Made by a program: the position numbers and the translations under genes
Assembly (NCBI RefSeq): GCF_001522865.1
Contig: NZ_LOWB01000116.1
Span: forward strand, 1 to 64,000
Direction: 5' to 3'
Length of the DNA stretch: 64,000 nt
Origin: Burkholderia sp. TSV86
GTDB lineage: Bacteria; Pseudomonadota; Gammaproteobacteria; Burkholderiales; Burkholderiaceae
Notes under the pieces: model-generated
Told to the model about the DNA's origin: nothing
The model's database searches: none
What the model saw: the letters and a program-made list of their open reading frames with translations, nothing else
Shown: piece after piece, positions 31,337 to 42,432 of the stretch
Numbering within the stretch: the first letter of the stretch is position 1
Layout of the letters: every line of letters starts with the position of its first letter

Positions 31337-31380
31337 GTTTCCCCGCGCGGTCGCGCCGGGGGCGGAAAAGGCGGGGAAGC
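31337..31380 (+). promoter_or_regulatory. Candidate attenuator stem between leader peptide and asd
   Basis: GTTTCCCCGC at 31337-31346 can pair with GCGGGGAAGC at 31371-31380 (10 pairs, one G-U). CCCGCC at 31330-31335 can instead pair with GGCGGG at 31370-31375, giving a mutually exclusive alternative. These competing helices lie between the Thr/Ile reading frame and the asd ribosome site, as expected for an attenuator. Confidence 0.4.
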
Positions 31381-31398
31381 TCCAGCAAAGGGTGAGTC

Positions 31399-32520
31399 AT
31401 GAACGTAGGTCTCGTAGGTTGGCGCGGCATGGTTGGCAGCGTGCTGATGCAGCGCATGCAGGAAGAAGGCGATTTCGATCTGATCGAGCCGGTGTTTTTC
31501 AGCACCAGCAACGCGGGCGGCCAAGCGCCGTCGCTCGCGAAAAACGAGACCACGCTCAAGGATGCGGCGAGCATCGACGACCTGAAAAAGTGTGACGTCG
31601 TCATCACGTGTCAGGGCGGCGACTACACGAACGACGTGTTCCCGAAGCTGCGCGCGGCCGGCTGGAACGGCTACTGGATCGACGCGGCGTCGGCGCTGCG
31701 GATGAACGACGATGCGGTCATCATTCTCGATCCGGTGAACAAGAACGTGATCAAGGATGCGCTCGTCAAGGGCACGAAGAATTTCATTGGTGGCAATTGC
31801 ACGGTCAGCCTGATGCTGATGGCGTTGGGCGGCCTGTTCCGCGAGAACCTCGTCGACTGGATCACGGCGATGACGTACCAGGCCGCATCGGGCGCGGGCG
31901 CGCAGAACATGCGCGAGCTGCTCGCGCAGATGGGCACGTTGCACGGCGCGGTGACGGCGCAGCTCGGCGATTCGGCGTCGGCGATCCTCGACATCGACCG
32001 CCGCGTGCTGGCCGCGATGACGAGCGACGCAATGCCGACGAGCCAGTTCGGCGTGCCGCTCGCCGGCTCGCTGATTCCGTGGATCGACAAGGATCTCGGC
32101 AACGGAATGTCGAAGGAAGAGTGGAAGGGCGGCGCGGAAACCAACAAGATTCTCGGCAAGCCGGCGATGGGCGAGGCGGGGTCGATTCCTGTCGATGGAC
32201 TGTGTGTGCGGATCGGTGCGATGCGCTGCCACTCGCAGGCGCTCACGATCAAGCTGAAGAAGGACGTGCCGCTCGACGAGATCAACGGCATCCTTGCGTC
32301 GGCGAACGATTGGGTGAAGGTCGTGCCGAACGAGCGCGAAGCGTCGATACGCGATCTGTCGCCGTCAGTCGTCACGGGCACGCTGTCGGTGCCGGTCGGC
32401 CGGCTGCGCAAGCTGGCGATGGGCGGCGAATATCTGTCGGCATTCACGGTCGGCGATCAGTTGCTTTGGGGCGCAGCGGAGCCGCTGCGCCGGATGCTGC
32501 GCATTCTGCTCGACAAGTAA
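31399..32520 (+). CDS. asd: Aspartate-semialdehyde dehydrogenase
   Basis: Reduces aspartyl phosphate to aspartate semialdehyde, the branch point to Lys (and diaminopimelate), Met, Thr and Ile. 373 residues, the Gram-negative type. NADP motif [14 protein letters not shown] at the N-terminus, nucleophile Cys134 in [10 protein letters not shown], and the acid/base His278 in [22 protein letters not shown] ribosome site precedes the ATG. Upstream sits a Thr/Ile-rich leader frame suggesting attenuation. A strong terminator follows. Confidence 0.97.
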   Translation: MNVGLVGWRGMVGSVLMQRMQEEGDFDLIEPVFFSTSNAGGQAPSLAKNETTLKDAASIDDLKKCDVVITCQGGDYTNDVFPKLRAAGWNGYWIDAASALRMNDDAVIILDPVNKNVIKDALVKGTKNFIGGNCTVSLMLMALGGLFRENLVDWITAMTYQAASGAGAQNMRELLAQMGTLHGAVTAQLGDSASAILDIDRRVLAAMTSDAMPTSQFGVPLAGSLIPWIDKDLGNGMSKEEWKGGAETNKILGKPAMGEAGSIPVDGLCVRIGAMRCHSQALTIKLKKDVPLDEINGILASANDWVKVVPNEREASIRDLSPSVVTGTLSVPVGRLRKLAMGGEYLSAFTVGDQLLWGAAEPLRRMLRILLDK

Positions 32521-32555
32521 AGTAGACTACGCGGTTACGACGCGTATACAACCCG

Positions 32556-32586
32556 AAAGCGTCGCGTTTCACGCGACGCTTTTTTA
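32556..32586 (+). terminator. Intrinsic terminator after asd
   Basis: AAAGCGTCGCGT at 32556-32567, loop TTC, ACGCGACGCTTT at 32571-32582, followed by TTTA. A strong 12-bp stem with a U-tract 36 bp after the asd stop. Confidence 0.93.
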
Positions 32587-32654
32587 TTTGCGGTTCGATT
32601 TTGTCTTATTCCAAACGCGAAACCAGGCCGCGCGCTGCCGCGGCGAGTAAGCCG

Positions 32655-35078
32655 ATGACGCTTCAATTCCTACAGACTCCGGCGGCAATGGGCGGCGAAT
32701 CTCTGTCCGTGCGGCACGCCGTTGCGATTGCCGTGCTCGCGCTGGCCAGCGTAAGCGGCGCGCATGCGCAGACCGACGCGGCGGCGAGCGCGGCCGCCCC
32801 GGCCACTGCGGCCGAGCAAGCCGCACCGCTCGCAATCACCGTGCATCCTGGGCAGTCGCTCAACGATATCGCGATTGCCGTCACGCAATCGCGTGATCCG
32901 GCGGTGTTGGCCCGTGCGGGCCGCGCGCTGTTCGATGCGAATCCGCAAGCCTTCATGAAGCGCGATCCGAGCCGGCTCAAAATCGGCGCGCAGCTCACGG
33001 TGCCGGCACTCGATGCAACAGGTGCGGCGCTCGATGCGCATGCGGCGTCCGGCGGCGCAGCGGCGAGCGGCGGTGCGCAGAGCGCGGTGGGGGCGGCTGC
33101 GTCGGCCGGTAGCGCGGGAGCTTCCTCGGCGGGAGGGCCGGCGGGCGTGTCGCATGCCGTTGTGACGGGCGCTGCCGCGGCTCATGGCGCTTATGCGGCT
33201 TCTTCGGTTTCTTCCGCACTCCCGGCAGTGGGCGCGAGCGGGGTGTCGGCGGCTGAAGCCGTGCCGCCGCACGCGCAGCCGGCCACGCCGGCCGTTGCCG
33301 CAGTTTCGTCTTCGCCCGACGCGAGCGGCCCGCATGTGTGGAACGGTTCGATTCAACCAACGCCCGCGCCGAACGGCACTTCGGCGGCCGGCGCGGACGG
33401 GGTGGTTGCGGCAAATCCGCCGCTCGCCGGTTCGGCTGCCGTGGGCGCGTCGCAGACGCGTCCATCGAGTTTGCAGCAACTGCTCGCGTTGAAGAATCGC
33501 GTGCTGATGGAACTGCAAAAGCACGGGATCGGCAAGCCGGGGGATGTGGAGCCGGCGGCGATGGCCGATGCCGACGGCGCTCGCAAGCCGGCGCGGGACA
33601 CGGTTGGTCCGGCGGCAGCGTCCGCGGTCGCGAGTTCCGGTGCGGCGACGGCGACGCTGGCGTCGGCGTCGAGCGATGCATCCGCGCCGCCGACCGTTGC
33701 GCCCGCGCCCGCGGCGCCGCCGCGGGCGGCCGTGGTGCATCGACTGCCGTTCGATATTGGCGTTGCCGCGGCTGCCGGCGCTGCCGCGCTTGCGCTAATT
33801 GTCGGTCTTGCGCTGCGCCGGCGTGGCAAGCGTTTGTCGGCCGATGAGGCTGCCGGGCCGAGCGTCTTGAAGCCCGCTTCCGCGCTGGCCCCGGAATCTG
33901 CTGCCGTGCCGGATGCTGCCGGCAGCGCACGCGGAGCGGAAAAAGCCGGTAACGATTCGGTCGCGGCCCGCCGGGAGTGGGCCGTCGGGACGTCCGCCGC
34001 GCATGCGGCGTCCGAGCCGGAGGCCACAGCGGCGCGCGAATCGCACGATGCGCCGCCGCTCGCTGCGGCGCGCCTAGTTACGCCGGAGCCGAACGAGCAA
34101 GGCGGCGGGGCGCTCGCGCCCGACGCCCACAACGAACATTCCGGCGCGTCCCCGGACGCGGCGCAGCAGCCGGCGCATGCATGGCGACCAGTGTTTCCGC
34201 GTGATGCGATCGCAGCGCTCGATAGCCTTGATATGCCGTTGCCGCCGCGCATGTCTGCTGCGGCCGATGCGAATCATGTGTCGCAATCGAAACCCGTCGA
34301 TCCGAGTCTTTCTCTGATTCATCAAAATGCAACTAACGGTCAACCCGCCGCACCTCAGCCAACTGGCACGGCCGGCCCGCATGAGTCACAGCCGCAACGA
34401 GCAGCAGGGCGGCAAGAGGCGGGGCAACCGGGGGGGGCGCAAAGGGGCGAATCGCATCGGCGCGGCCCGTCGCTGGCGTCCGATGGAGAATCTGGCGCGC
34501 AGCCGTCGCCGACGGCGCTGCGGCAGGCAGTGCCTGATGCGAACCTGCCGTCGCGGCCCGTCGAAATGCCCAACGGCGGCGAGCGGCGCGAATCCGACGC
34601 CGGATCGGCGGTCGGGCAGGCGCAGGCGGCACCTTCGGCCCCGGCTGCGCCGGTTGATACCGGTGCGCTCCCGCATCGGCTCACACCGCAATCCGGCGTG
34701 ATGTCGGCCAGCACGATGGCGTCGGCTTTGCCGATTGAGCCGTCCGAACCGAGCCCCGAACCGGCCCCCGCACCGAAGCCTGAACCGCCCGCGCCGTCAC
34801 CGGCTCCCGCGTCGCTCGGCGTCGCGCAGTTCGGCCCGCTGAACCTCGATTTCGACCTCGAACTGCCGGCTGGCCCAAGCGCGTCGTTGCCGGCGTTCAC
34901 GCCGGAGGCGCTCGCGAAAATCGCGCGCAACAAACTCGAACTTGCGGCCGAATATGTCGAGTTGGGCGATCTGGCGGGCGCGCGCACGTTGCTGCAGGAA
35001 GTGATCGAAGCGAATCACGCCGGCACGCGCGACGAAGCGCGGGCGATGCTCGCGAAGCTGGACGAACTGTCGCGATGA
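32655..35078 (+). CDS. fimV: FimV-like peptidoglycan-associated protein
   Basis: About 807 residues. After a signal sequence ([20 protein letters not shown]) comes the FimV N-terminal domain with a LysM-like part ([39 protein letters not shown]). A long Ala/Ser/Gly-rich region follows, then one transmembrane helix ([20 protein letters not shown]), a large Pro/Ala-rich cytoplasmic linker, and the conserved FimV C-terminal TPR cap ([20 protein letters not shown]). FimV family proteins organise polar functions such as type IV pili. A TTG at 32601 is in frame but sits just after the asd terminator, so ATG 32655 is preferred. The stop overlaps truA (ATGA). Confidence 0.85.
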   Translation: MTLQFLQTPAAMGGESLSVRHAVAIAVLALASVSGAHAQTDAAASAAAPATAAEQAAPLAITVHPGQSLNDIAIAVTQSRDPAVLARAGRALFDANPQAFMKRDPSRLKIGAQLTVPALDATGAALDAHAASGGAAASGGAQSAVGAAASAGSAGASSAGGPAGVSHAVVTGAAAAHGAYAASSVSSALPAVGASGVSAAEAVPPHAQPATPAVAAVSSSPDASGPHVWNGSIQPTPAPNGTSAAGADGVVAANPPLAGSAAVGASQTRPSSLQQLLALKNRVLMELQKHGIGKPGDVEPAAMADADGARKPARDTVGPAAASAVASSGAATATLASASSDASAPPTVAPAPAAPPRAAVVHRLPFDIGVAAAAGAAALALIVGLALRRRGKRLSADEAAGPSVLKPASALAPESAAVPDAAGSARGAEKAGNDSVAARREWAVGTSAAHAASEPEATAARESHDAPPLAAARLVTPEPNEQGGGALAPDAHNEHSGASPDAAQQPAHAWRPVFPRDAIAALDSLDMPLPPRMSAAADANHVSQSKPVDPSLSLIHQNATNGQPAAPQPTGTAGPHESQPQRAAGRQEAGQPGGAQRGESHRRGPSLASDGESGAQPSPTALRQAVPDANLPSRPVEMPNGGERRESDAGSAVGQAQAAPSAPAAPVDTGALPHRLTPQSGVMSASTMASALPIEPSEPSPEPAPAPKPEPPAPSPAPASLGVAQFGPLNLDFDLELPAGPSASLPAFTPEALAKIARNKLELAAEYVELGDLAGARTLLQEVIEANHAGTRDEARAMLAKLDELSR

Positions 35079-35887
35079 GGATCGCGCTCGGTATCCAGTA
35101 CGACGGCGCAGCGTTTTGCGGCTGGCAATCGCAGCCGCACGGCAAGACGGTGCAGGACACGCTCGAACGCGCGCTTGCCGAATTCGCGCAGACGGCGCTC
35201 GCCACGACGGTCGCGGGCCGCACCGATACGGGCGTGCACGGGCTCGGCCAAGTCGTCCATTTCGATACGGACCTCGATCGCGCGGATTTTTCGTGGGTGC
35301 GCGGCACGAATGCGTTTCTGCCTTCGACGGTCGCCGTGCAATGGGCCAAGCCGATGCCGGATACGTTCCACGCGCGTTTTGCCGCATTCGAGCGCACCTA
35401 TTACTACGCGTTGTACGTTCACCCGGTGCGCTCGCCGATGCTCGCCGCGCGTGCGGGCTGGGTGCATGCGCCGCTCAATGTCGACGCCATGCGCGAAGCG
35501 GCGGCTTGCCTCGTCGGCGAGCACGATTTTTCGGCTTTCCGCTCGTCCGAATGCCAGGCGAAGTCGCCCGTCAAACATCTGTATCAGATCGGCATCCGGC
35601 CCGACGGCGATTTCATCCATTTCCGCTTTCGCGCGAACGCATTCCTGCATCATATGGTGCGCAACCTGATGGGCTGCCTCGTCGCGGTGGGGCGCGGCCG
35701 CTATCCGCCGTCGTGGCTGGCCGAGGTGCTCGAAAGCCGTGACCGTAATTGCGCTGCGCCGACTTTCATGCCCGATGGGCTGTACCTGGCGCAGGTCGGC
35801 TATCCTGCGGAATTCGCCGTGCCCCCCGCGCAACTCGGCAGCGTGCCGTGGAGCGGCGTGTGGGCTGATCTTGACGGACGACCATGA
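35075..35887 (+). CDS. truA: tRNA pseudouridine(38-40) synthase
   Basis: Isomerises uridine at positions 38-40 of the tRNA anticodon arm. 270 residues. The catalytic Asp51 is in [14 protein letters not shown], and [11 protein letters not shown] and [15 protein letters not shown] are family motifs. The ATG overlaps the fimV stop codon (ATGA), indicating translational coupling. The gene is followed directly by trpF with a 4-base overlap. Confidence 0.96.
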   Translation: MRIALGIQYDGAAFCGWQSQPHGKTVQDTLERALAEFAQTALATTVAGRTDTGVHGLGQVVHFDTDLDRADFSWVRGTNAFLPSTVAVQWAKPMPDTFHARFAAFERTYYYALYVHPVRSPMLAARAGWVHAPLNVDAMREAAACLVGEHDFSAFRSSECQAKSPVKHLYQIGIRPDGDFIHFRFRANAFLHHMVRNLMGCLVAVGRGRYPPSWLAEVLESRDRNCAAPTFMPDGLYLAQVGYPAEFAVPPAQLGSVPWSGVWADLDGRP

Positions 35888-36849
35888 TGAGCGACTCGGA
35901 TACGAAACATGGCACACGCGCTGCGATGCACGACGCGATTGACCGCGCCGGCCCGGCACGCAGCGCGGCGGACAGCGTTGCGCAAGACGCGCGGCGACGC
36001 GCGCCGAACGGGGCGCTAAACGGCGTACTAAACGGCGCGCTAAGCGACGAAGCGCCAAACGAAGCGCCGCAGGGCGGGCCGACGCCGGATTCGACGCCGT
36101 CCGTCCGTCATTGCCCGCCCGCGCGTGCCGGCACCGGAGCGGCAGCCGCGGCCAAAGCCGAGTCCGACGCCGGCCTGACGGGTGCCGCCGGACTGTCGCG
36201 CCGCACGCGCATCAAGCTCTGCGGGCTGTCGCAGCCGGGCGACGTCGAATGGGCAGTCGAACTCGGCGCCGATGCGATCGGCTTGGTGTTCTATGAGAAG
36301 AGCCCGCGCGCGGTGACACTCGAGCAGGCGGCCGAATTGGCGAAGCGGGTGCCGCCGTTCGTGTCCGTCGTCGGATTGTTCGTCAATTCGAGCGCCGACG
36401 AGGTGGCGCGTATCGCGCAAGCCGTGCCGCTGTCGCTGCTGCAATTCCACGGCGACGAAACGCCGGCGCAATGCGCGGCGTTGGCCGCCGCAGCGCGGCT
36501 GCCGTGGCTGCGCGCGCTGCGCGTCGGCGCGTCGGCGCGTCCGGCCGATTTGGTAGAATCGGCACTTCACTATTCGGCAGCCCGCGGCCTGTTGTTCGAC
36601 ACGCTCGTCGAACACTATGGCGGCAGCGGCAAAGTCTTCGATTGGTCACTTATTCCAGCAGAGCTCGCGCGTCGGGCCGTTTTGAGTGGTGGGTTGAACG
36701 CGCAAAACGTCGGTGACGCGATTCATCAGGTGCGTCCGTTTGCGGTCGATGTCTCGAGCGGCATCGAAACGCCGGGCGCGAAGGGCGTGAAGGATCGCGC
36801 CCGGATGGCGGCGTTCGTGCGCGCGGTGCGCGAAGCGGACGCCAAGTGA
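35884..36849 (+). CDS. trpF: Phosphoribosylanthranilate isomerase with long N-terminal extension
   Basis: Third step of tryptophan synthesis. The catalytic TIM-barrel runs from about residue 107 ([20 protein letters not shown]) to the end, with [21 protein letters not shown], the acid Asp in [16 protein letters not shown], and [14 protein letters not shown]. Residues 1-105 are an unusual disordered tail rich in Ala, Asp and Pro that includes the repeats [12 protein letters not shown] and DEAPNEAP. The frame opens at ATG 35884, overlapping truA. An internal non-ATG start near the barrel cannot be excluded, but no good ribosome site is visible there. Confidence 0.93.
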   Translation: MMSDSDTKHGTRAAMHDAIDRAGPARSAADSVAQDARRRAPNGALNGVLNGALSDEAPNEAPQGGPTPDSTPSVRHCPPARAGTGAAAAAKAESDAGLTGAAGLSRRTRIKLCGLSQPGDVEWAVELGADAIGLVFYEKSPRAVTLEQAAELAKRVPPFVSVVGLFVNSSADEVARIAQAVPLSLLQFHGDETPAQCAALAAAARLPWLRALRVGASARPADLVESALHYSAARGLLFDTLVEHYGGSGKVFDWSLIPAELARRAVLSGGLNAQNVGDAIHQVRPFAVDVSSGIETPGAKGVKDRARMAAFVRAVREADAK

Positions 36850-36918
36850 TCCCAGCTCGCGCGGCACGCCGGAAGCCGGAATCCGGCCGGTTGCCGCGCG
36901 CTGAACGAGAATGACGTC

Positions 36919-38112
36919 ATGTACAACCTTCCTGATGACCGAGGCCATTTCGGCCCTTATGGCGGCGTGTTCGTCGCCGAAACGCTGATTCACGCGCTCG
37001 ACGAGCTGCGCGCTGCCTACGAGAAGTTCAAGGGCGACCCCGAGTTCGTCGCCGAATATAACCGTGAGCTGAAGCATTTCGTCGGCCGGCCGTCGCCGGT
37101 CTATCACGCGCAGCGCTGGAGCGAGCAGCTCGGCGGCGCGCAGATCTACCTGAAACGCGAGGATCTGAACCACACCGGCGCGCACAAGGTGAACAACGTG
37201 ATCGGCCAGGCGCTGCTCGCGAAACGCATGGGCAAGCCGCGCGTGATCGCGGAGACAGGCGCGGGCCAGCACGGCGTTGCGACCGCGACGATCTGCGCGC
37301 GCTTCGGGATGGAGTGCGTCGTCTATATGGGCGCCGAGGACGTGCGCCGGCAGGCGGCAAACGTATACCGGATGAAGCTGCTCGGCGCGACCGTCGTGCC
37401 GGTCGAATCCGGCTCGCGCACGTTGAAGGACGCGCTGAACGAAGCGATGCGCGACTGGGTCACGAACATCGAGAACACGTTCTACATCATCGGCACGGTC
37501 GCGGGCCCGCATCCGTATCCGATGATGGTGCGCGACTTCCAGCGCGTGATCGGCGACGAGTGCCGCGTGCAGATGCCCGAGCTGGTCGGCCGCCAGCCGG
37601 ACGCGGTGATCGCGTGCATCGGCGGCGGTTCGAATGCGATGGGAATTTTCTATCCGTATATCGAGGACGAATCGGTCCGGCTGATCGGCGTCGAGGCTGC
37701 CGGCGACGGGATCGATACCGGCCGCCATTCGGCGTCGCTGCTCGCGGGCTCGCCGGGCGTGCTGCATGGCAACCGCACGTATCTGCTGCAGGACGAGAAC
37801 GGCCAGATCATCGAGACGCACTCGGTGTCGGCGGGCCTCGATTATCCGGGCGTCGGCCCCGAGCACGCGTGGCTGAAGGACAGCGGCCGCGCGCAGTACG
37901 TGAGCATCACCGACGACGAGGCGCTCAAGGCGTTCCACGACTGCTGCCATATCGAAGGAATCATCCCGGCGCTCGAATCGAGCCACGCACTCGCGTATGC
38001 GACCAAGCTCGCGCCGACGCTGCCGAAGGACAAGATTCTGCTGGTGAACTTGTCCGGGCGTGGCGACAAGGACATGCACACGGTCGCCGAGCGATCGGGC
38101 ATCGCGCTTTGA
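36919..38112 (+). CDS. trpB: Tryptophan synthase beta chain
   Basis: Condenses indole with serine using pyridoxal phosphate. 397 residues. Lys90 in [16 protein letters not shown] binds PLP; the phosphate loop is GGGSNAMG, and the catalytic Glu lies in [13 protein letters not shown]. It works with TrpA, encoded 1 kb downstream; the two genes are separated by a DNA methyltransferase gene, which is unusual. Confidence 0.97.
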   Translation: MYNLPDDRGHFGPYGGVFVAETLIHALDELRAAYEKFKGDPEFVAEYNRELKHFVGRPSPVYHAQRWSEQLGGAQIYLKREDLNHTGAHKVNNVIGQALLAKRMGKPRVIAETGAGQHGVATATICARFGMECVVYMGAEDVRRQAANVYRMKLLGATVVPVESGSRTLKDALNEAMRDWVTNIENTFYIIGTVAGPHPYPMMVRDFQRVIGDECRVQMPELVGRQPDAVIACIGGGSNAMGIFYPYIEDESVRLIGVEAAGDGIDTGRHSASLLAGSPGVLHGNRTYLLQDENGQIIETHSVSAGLDYPGVGPEHAWLKDSGRAQYVSITDDEALKAFHDCCHIEGIIPALESSHALAYATKLAPTLPKDKILLVNLSGRGDKDMHTVAERSGIAL

Positions 38113-38126
38113 GCTGAATCCGAACG

Positions 38127-38975
38127 ATGCGTGATCTGATCGAAGACCCGGCTGGCGGCGCGGTGAGCGAAGCGCAGGCGACGCTTGCCGCCATGTCCGA
38201 GCGCGTGCTGCCCGCCGGCATCGAACTTTACAACTGCGATTTCCTAACCGATGCCGCGCGGCTGCCGGACGCGTCGATCGACCTGATTGTTGCCGATCCG
38301 CCATACGGGCTCGGCAAGGACTACGGCAACGACTCCGACAAGCGCTCGGCCGACGCGCATCTTGCGTGGACCCGCGAGTGGCTGGGGCTGGCGATTCCGA
38401 AGCTCAAGCCGAGCGGGTCGCTGTACGTGTTCTGCACATGGCAGTACGCGCCGGAGATCTTCAGCTTCCTGAAGACGAAGCTCACGATGGTCAACGAGAT
38501 CATTTGGGACCGGCGCGTGCCGAGCATGGGCGGCACGACGCGCCGCTTCACGTCGGTGCACGACAACATAGGTTTTTTCGCGGTATCGAAAAGCTATTAT
38601 TTCGATCTCGATCCGGTCCGCATCCCATACGACGCCGAAACGAAGAAGGCGCGCTCGCGCAAGCTGTTTGAAGGTAGCAAGTGGCTCGAGCTGGGCTACA
38701 ACCCGAAGGACGTCTGGTCGGTTTCGCGCCTGCACCGGCAGCATGCCGAGCGTGTCGATCATCCGACCCAAAAGCCGCTGGAAATCATCGAGCGAATGGT
38801 GCTCGCGAGCTGCCCGCCGGGCGGCCGCGTGCTCGATCCGTTCATGGGCAGCGGCACGACCGCGGTGGCCTGCGCACGGCAGCGGCGCGACTTCATCGGC
38901 TATGAGATCAACGAAAGCTATTGCGAGATCGCGCGCGCGCGCGTCGCGTCGCTTGTCGCGCCGGTAGGCGCATGA
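38127..38975 (+). CDS. Orphan site-specific DNA methyltransferase (beta-class N4/N6)
   Basis: 282 residues. The catalytic motif IV DPPY at 57-60 precedes the AdoMet motif DPFMGSGTT (237-245), and HPTQKP (212-217) sits between them, the order of beta-class amino-methyltransferases such as the CcrM group. No restriction endonuclease gene is adjacent, so it is an orphan. It is nested between trpB (14-bp gap) and trpA in the same direction. From memory, Burkholderia species carry a conserved orphan adenine methyltransferase on this replicon linked to gene regulation, possibly with a GTWWAC-type site; that identity is unconfirmed here. Confidence 0.9.
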   Translation: MRDLIEDPAGGAVSEAQATLAAMSERVLPAGIELYNCDFLTDAARLPDASIDLIVADPPYGLGKDYGNDSDKRSADAHLAWTREWLGLAIPKLKPSGSLYVFCTWQYAPEIFSFLKTKLTMVNEIIWDRRVPSMGGTTRRFTSVHDNIGFFAVSKSYYFDLDPVRIPYDAETKKARSRKLFEGSKWLELGYNPKDVWSVSRLHRQHAERVDHPTQKPLEIIERMVLASCPPGGRVLDPFMGSGTTAVACARQRRDFIGYEINESYCEIARARVASLVAPVGA

Positions 38976-39069
38976 GCGGCGATGCGCCGTGCGAAACGCG
39001 CGCACGATCGCTTTGCATGTGAGCGCGGCGCGCTGGCGCGCTCGCTCCGAATCGACACAGGAACTTTTC

Positions 39070-39885
39070 ATGTCCCGTATTCAGAACACCTTCGCCGCAC
39101 TCGCCGCCCAAGGCCGCAAAGGGCTGATTCCGTTCATCACCGCGGGCGATCCCGATCCAGCGCTGACGGTCGAGCTGATGCACGCGCTGGCCGACGGCGG
39201 CGCCGACTTGATCGAGCTTGGCGTGCCGTTTTCCGATCCGATGGCCGACGGCCCCGTGATCCAGCGTTCGTCCGAGCGTGCGCTCGCGAAGGGCGTGACG
39301 CTGCGCAGCGTGCTTGCCGACGTGAAGCGCTTTCGCGAGCGCGATGCGAACACGCCCGTCGTGCTGATGGGCTATGCGAATCCGATCGAGCGGATGGGCT
39401 CGGCGGCATTCGCCGCCGCCGCGCGCGACGCAGGCGTCGATGGCGTGCTGGTCGTCGACTATCCGCCTGAGGAATCGGCCGATTTCGCCGCGTCGATGCG
39501 CGCGGCGGGCATCGATCCGATCTTCCTGCTCGCGCCTACATCGACCGACGAGCGGATCGCCGCGCTCGGCAAGGTGGCAAGCGGCTATGTCTATTACGTA
39601 TCGCTCAAAGGGGTGACGGGCGCCGCAAATCTGGATGTTTCCAGCATTGCGGGTAAAATCCCGGCCATCAAGTCGCGCGTGCCGCTGCCGGTTGGGGTCG
39701 GTTTCGGAATTCGCGATGCCGAAACCGCGCGGGCGGTGGCGGGCGTCGCGGATGCCGTCGTGATCGGCAGCCGCCTCGTCCAGTTGCTCGAGCAGGCCGA
39801 GCCGGCGCGCGCCGCCGGCGAGCTGAAGGCGTTCATCGCCAGCGTGCGTGCGGCGCTCGACCGTGCGGACACGCCGGCCGCGTAG
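39070..39885 (+). CDS. trpA: Tryptophan synthase alpha chain
   Basis: Splits indole-3-glycerol phosphate into indole and glyceraldehyde 3-phosphate; indole is channelled to TrpB. 271 residues from ATG 39070 ([20 protein letters not shown]). Catalytic Glu49 and Asp60 are in [17 protein letters not shown]. The phosphate site is in [17 protein letters not shown]. The frame is open further upstream, but the chosen start matches the family N-terminus. Confidence 0.97.
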   Translation: MSRIQNTFAALAAQGRKGLIPFITAGDPDPALTVELMHALADGGADLIELGVPFSDPMADGPVIQRSSERALAKGVTLRSVLADVKRFRERDANTPVVLMGYANPIERMGSAAFAAAARDAGVDGVLVVDYPPEESADFAASMRAAGIDPIFLLAPTSTDERIAALGKVASGYVYYVSLKGVTGAANLDVSSIAGKIPAIKSRVPLPVGVGFGIRDAETARAVAGVADAVVIGSRLVQLLEQAEPARAAGELKAFIASVRAALDRADTPAA

Positions 39886-39988
39886 TCGCGGCGAACGGCG
39901 CGGCGTGTGCGCGGCGCCAACCGATAGCAAAAGAATCGCGGGCCCGGACGCCGTTCGTCCGGCCCGTCACCGAACAGGAAACCATACG

Positions 39989-40861
39989 ATGAGCTGGCTC
40001 GACAAACTGTTGCCGCCGAAGATCAAGCAGACCGATCCGAAAAGCCGCAAGGGGATTCCCGAGGGCTTGTGGGTCAAATGCCCGTCGTGCGAGGCGGTGC
40101 TGTACCGCAACGATGTCGACGCGAATCAGCACGTGTGCCCGAAGTGCGATCATCACATGCGCATCGGCGCGCGCGAGCGTCTCGATTCGTTGCTCGATCC
40201 GGAAGGCCGCTACGAGATCGGCCAGGAAATCCTCCCAGTCGACACGCTGAAGTTCAAGGACAGCCGCAAGTATCCGGATCGTCTGAAGGAAGCGATGGAC
40301 GACACGGGCGAGACCGACGCGCTCGTCGTGATGGGCGGCGCGATTCATACGCTGCCCGTCGTGGCTGCGTGTTTCGAGTTTTCGTTCATGGGCGGCTCGA
40401 TGGGCTCGGTCGTCGGCGAGCGTTTCGTGCGCGGCGTGCAGAACGCGCTCGAGCAGCAGGTGCCGTTCATCTGCTTTGCCGCTTCGGGCGGCGCGCGGAT
40501 GCAGGAAAGCCTGCTGTCGCTGATGCAGATGGCCAAGACCACCGCGATGCTGACCAAGCTCGCCGACGCGAAACTGCCTTTCATCTCGGTGCTGACCGAT
40601 CCGACGATGGGGGGAGTGTCCGCCAGCTTCGCATTTCTGGGCGATGTCGTGATCGCCGAGCCGAAGGCGCTGATTGGTTTCGCCGGCCCGCGCGTGATCG
40701 AGCAGACGGTTCGCGAGAAGCTGCCGGAAGGCTTCCAGCGCGCCGAATTCCTGCTGAAATCGGGCGCGATCGACATGATCGTCGATCGCCGCAAGATGCG
40801 CGACGAGATCGCGCAGTTGCTCGCGCTGCTGCAGCGTCAGCCAGCCGACGCGCTTGCGTGA
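39989..40861 (+). CDS. accD: Acetyl-CoA carboxylase carboxyltransferase subunit beta
   Basis: The beta half of the carboxyltransferase that makes malonyl-CoA for fatty-acid synthesis. 290 residues from ATG 39989 ([13 protein letters not shown]), preceded by ACAGGAAA. A zinc ribbon is formed by CPSCEAV and CPKCDHH. The crotonase-like core has [26 protein letters not shown] and [13 protein letters not shown] pair of hairpins including a terminator follows. Confidence 0.97.
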   Translation: MSWLDKLLPPKIKQTDPKSRKGIPEGLWVKCPSCEAVLYRNDVDANQHVCPKCDHHMRIGARERLDSLLDPEGRYEIGQEILPVDTLKFKDSRKYPDRLKEAMDDTGETDALVVMGGAIHTLPVVAACFEFSFMGGSMGSVVGERFVRGVQNALEQQVPFICFAASGGARMQESLLSLMQMAKTTAMLTKLADAKLPFISVLTDPTMGGVSASFAFLGDVVIAEPKALIGFAGPRVIEQTVREKLPEGFQRAEFLLKSGAIDMIVDRRKMRDEIAQLLALLQRQPADALA

Positions 40862-40896
40862 CGCAAATGCCGTCGCGCATGACGCGACGGCGCTCG

Positions 40897-40935
40897 CGCG
40901 CCGCCCGGTTCGCGCCGGGCGGCGCGTTTGCTTTT
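40897..40935 (+). terminator. Intrinsic terminator after accD
   Basis: CGCGCCGCCCGG at 40897-40908, loop TTCGCG, CCGGGCGGCGCG at 40915-40926, followed by TTTGCTTTT. A second smaller hairpin GCCGTCGCG/CGCGACGGC precedes it at 40869-40891. Confidence 0.85.
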
Positions 40936-41083
40936 GGCGCGTGCGCGCCGGACCGGTTCCCGGCGGCGGCGCGGTTTGGCTGCCGCTGCGCCGACACGGG
41001 CGCAGTGCGCGTTCTTCTCAACGTGGTCGCGCTCGAGCTTGTTGCCGCCGCCCGCGATGCCACTCTGATTCCCGGCTGAAACG

Positions 41084-42400
41084 ATGAGCACTTTTCCCAC
41101 CCTAGACGCGTGGCTTTCGCATCTCGAAAGCGCGCATCCCGTCGGCATCGACATGGGCCTGACCCGCATCGGCAAGGTAAAGGACGCGCTGAAACTCGCG
41201 TTCGCGTGCCCGGTGATCACGGTCGGCGGCACCAACGGCAAGGGTTCGACCTGCGCGTTTCTCGAGACGATTCTCGTGCGCGCGGGCTACAAGGTTGGCT
41301 GCCATACGTCGCCGCATCTGTTGCGCTTCAACGAGCGCGTGCGGATCGACGGCAGGATCGTCGAGGACGATGAACTGCTGCCGCACTTCAATGCGGTCGA
41401 GGCCGCGCGCGCGAGCCTGCCGGAGCCGGTGTCGCTCACATACTTCGAATTCACGACGCTGGCGATCATGCACCTGTTCGCGTCGCGCGGGCTCGACGCG
41501 GTCATCCTCGAAGTCGGGCTCGGCGGCCGTCTGGATGCGGTGAACGTGATCGACACCGATTGCGCGATCGTCACGAGCATCGATATCGACCACATCGAAT
41601 ATCTCGGCGGCACCCGCGAGCAAATCGCGTTCGAGAAAGCGGGCATTTTCCGGCCGGGCAAGCCCGCGATCTGCGGCGATCCGGCCGTGCCGTCCACGCT
41701 CGTCGATCATGCGCAGGCGATCGGCGCAGACCTGTGGCTCGTCGGGCGCGACTTCCGCTTCGTCACGCAGCCCGGCAGCGAGCGTCAGCAATGGTCTTAC
41801 GTCGGGCGCGACAGACGCTATCCGTCGCTCGCTTACCCGGCGCTGCGCGGCGCGAACCAGCTGCTCAACGCGTCGGCTGCGCTTGCCGCGCTCGAGGCGC
41901 TGCGCGGGGTGCTGCCGGTGTCCGCGCAGGATATCCGGCTCGGGCTCGCGAACGTCGAGCTGCCGGGGCGTTTCCAGGTTTTGGCCGGCAAGCCGCTCGT
42001 GCTGCTCGACGTCGCGCACAACCCGCATGCGGCCGCTGTGCTCGCGCAAAACCTCGACAGCATGGGCTACTACCCATACACGCATGCGGTGTTCGGCGCG
42101 ATGGCCGACAAGGATCTGCCGGGCATCGTCGCACGCCTGAAAGGCGTGATCGATCACTGGCACCTGACCGACCTGCCGCTGCCGCGCGCGGCAGCGGCCG
42201 ACGTGCTCGAACGCGTGCTGCACGGCGCGGGCATCGACGACGGCGAGCAGCACCGCGTCAAGCGCTACGCGACGCCGGCCGAAGCGTTCGTCGGCGCGCT
42301 AAAAAGTGCATCCGACAATGATAGAATCGTGGTTTTCGGCAGCTTCTACACGGTAGCGGGTGTGATGCCCGTCGTGGACCGCCGCCATGACCCGGCTTGA
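41084..42400 (+). CDS. folC: Dihydrofolate synthase / folylpolyglutamate synthase
   Basis: Adds glutamate to dihydropteroate and to folates. 438 residues of the Mur ligase superfamily. P-loop GTNGKGS at 49-55, the Omega-loop segment SPHLLRFNERVRIDG, ILEVGLGGRLDAVNV, and IDIDHIEYLGGTREQIAFEKAGI (split here by motif) are typical. The C-terminal domain has LLDVAHNPHAA. It is followed by the SPOR gene after 32 bp. Confidence 0.95.
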   Translation: MSTFPTLDAWLSHLESAHPVGIDMGLTRIGKVKDALKLAFACPVITVGGTNGKGSTCAFLETILVRAGYKVGCHTSPHLLRFNERVRIDGRIVEDDELLPHFNAVEAARASLPEPVSLTYFEFTTLAIMHLFASRGLDAVILEVGLGGRLDAVNVIDTDCAIVTSIDIDHIEYLGGTREQIAFEKAGIFRPGKPAICGDPAVPSTLVDHAQAIGADLWLVGRDFRFVTQPGSERQQWSYVGRDRRYPSLAYPALRGANQLLNASAALAALEALRGVLPVSAQDIRLGLANVELPGRFQVLAGKPLVLLDVAHNPHAAAVLAQNLDSMGYYPYTHAVFGAMADKDLPGIVARLKGVIDHWHLTDLPLPRAAAADVLERVLHGAGIDDGEQHRVKRYATPAEAFVGALKSASDNDRIVVFGSFYTVAGVMPVVDRRHDPA

Positions 42401-42432
42401 CGCACGGGTCGTCGTTTCGGATTCAGCCATTC

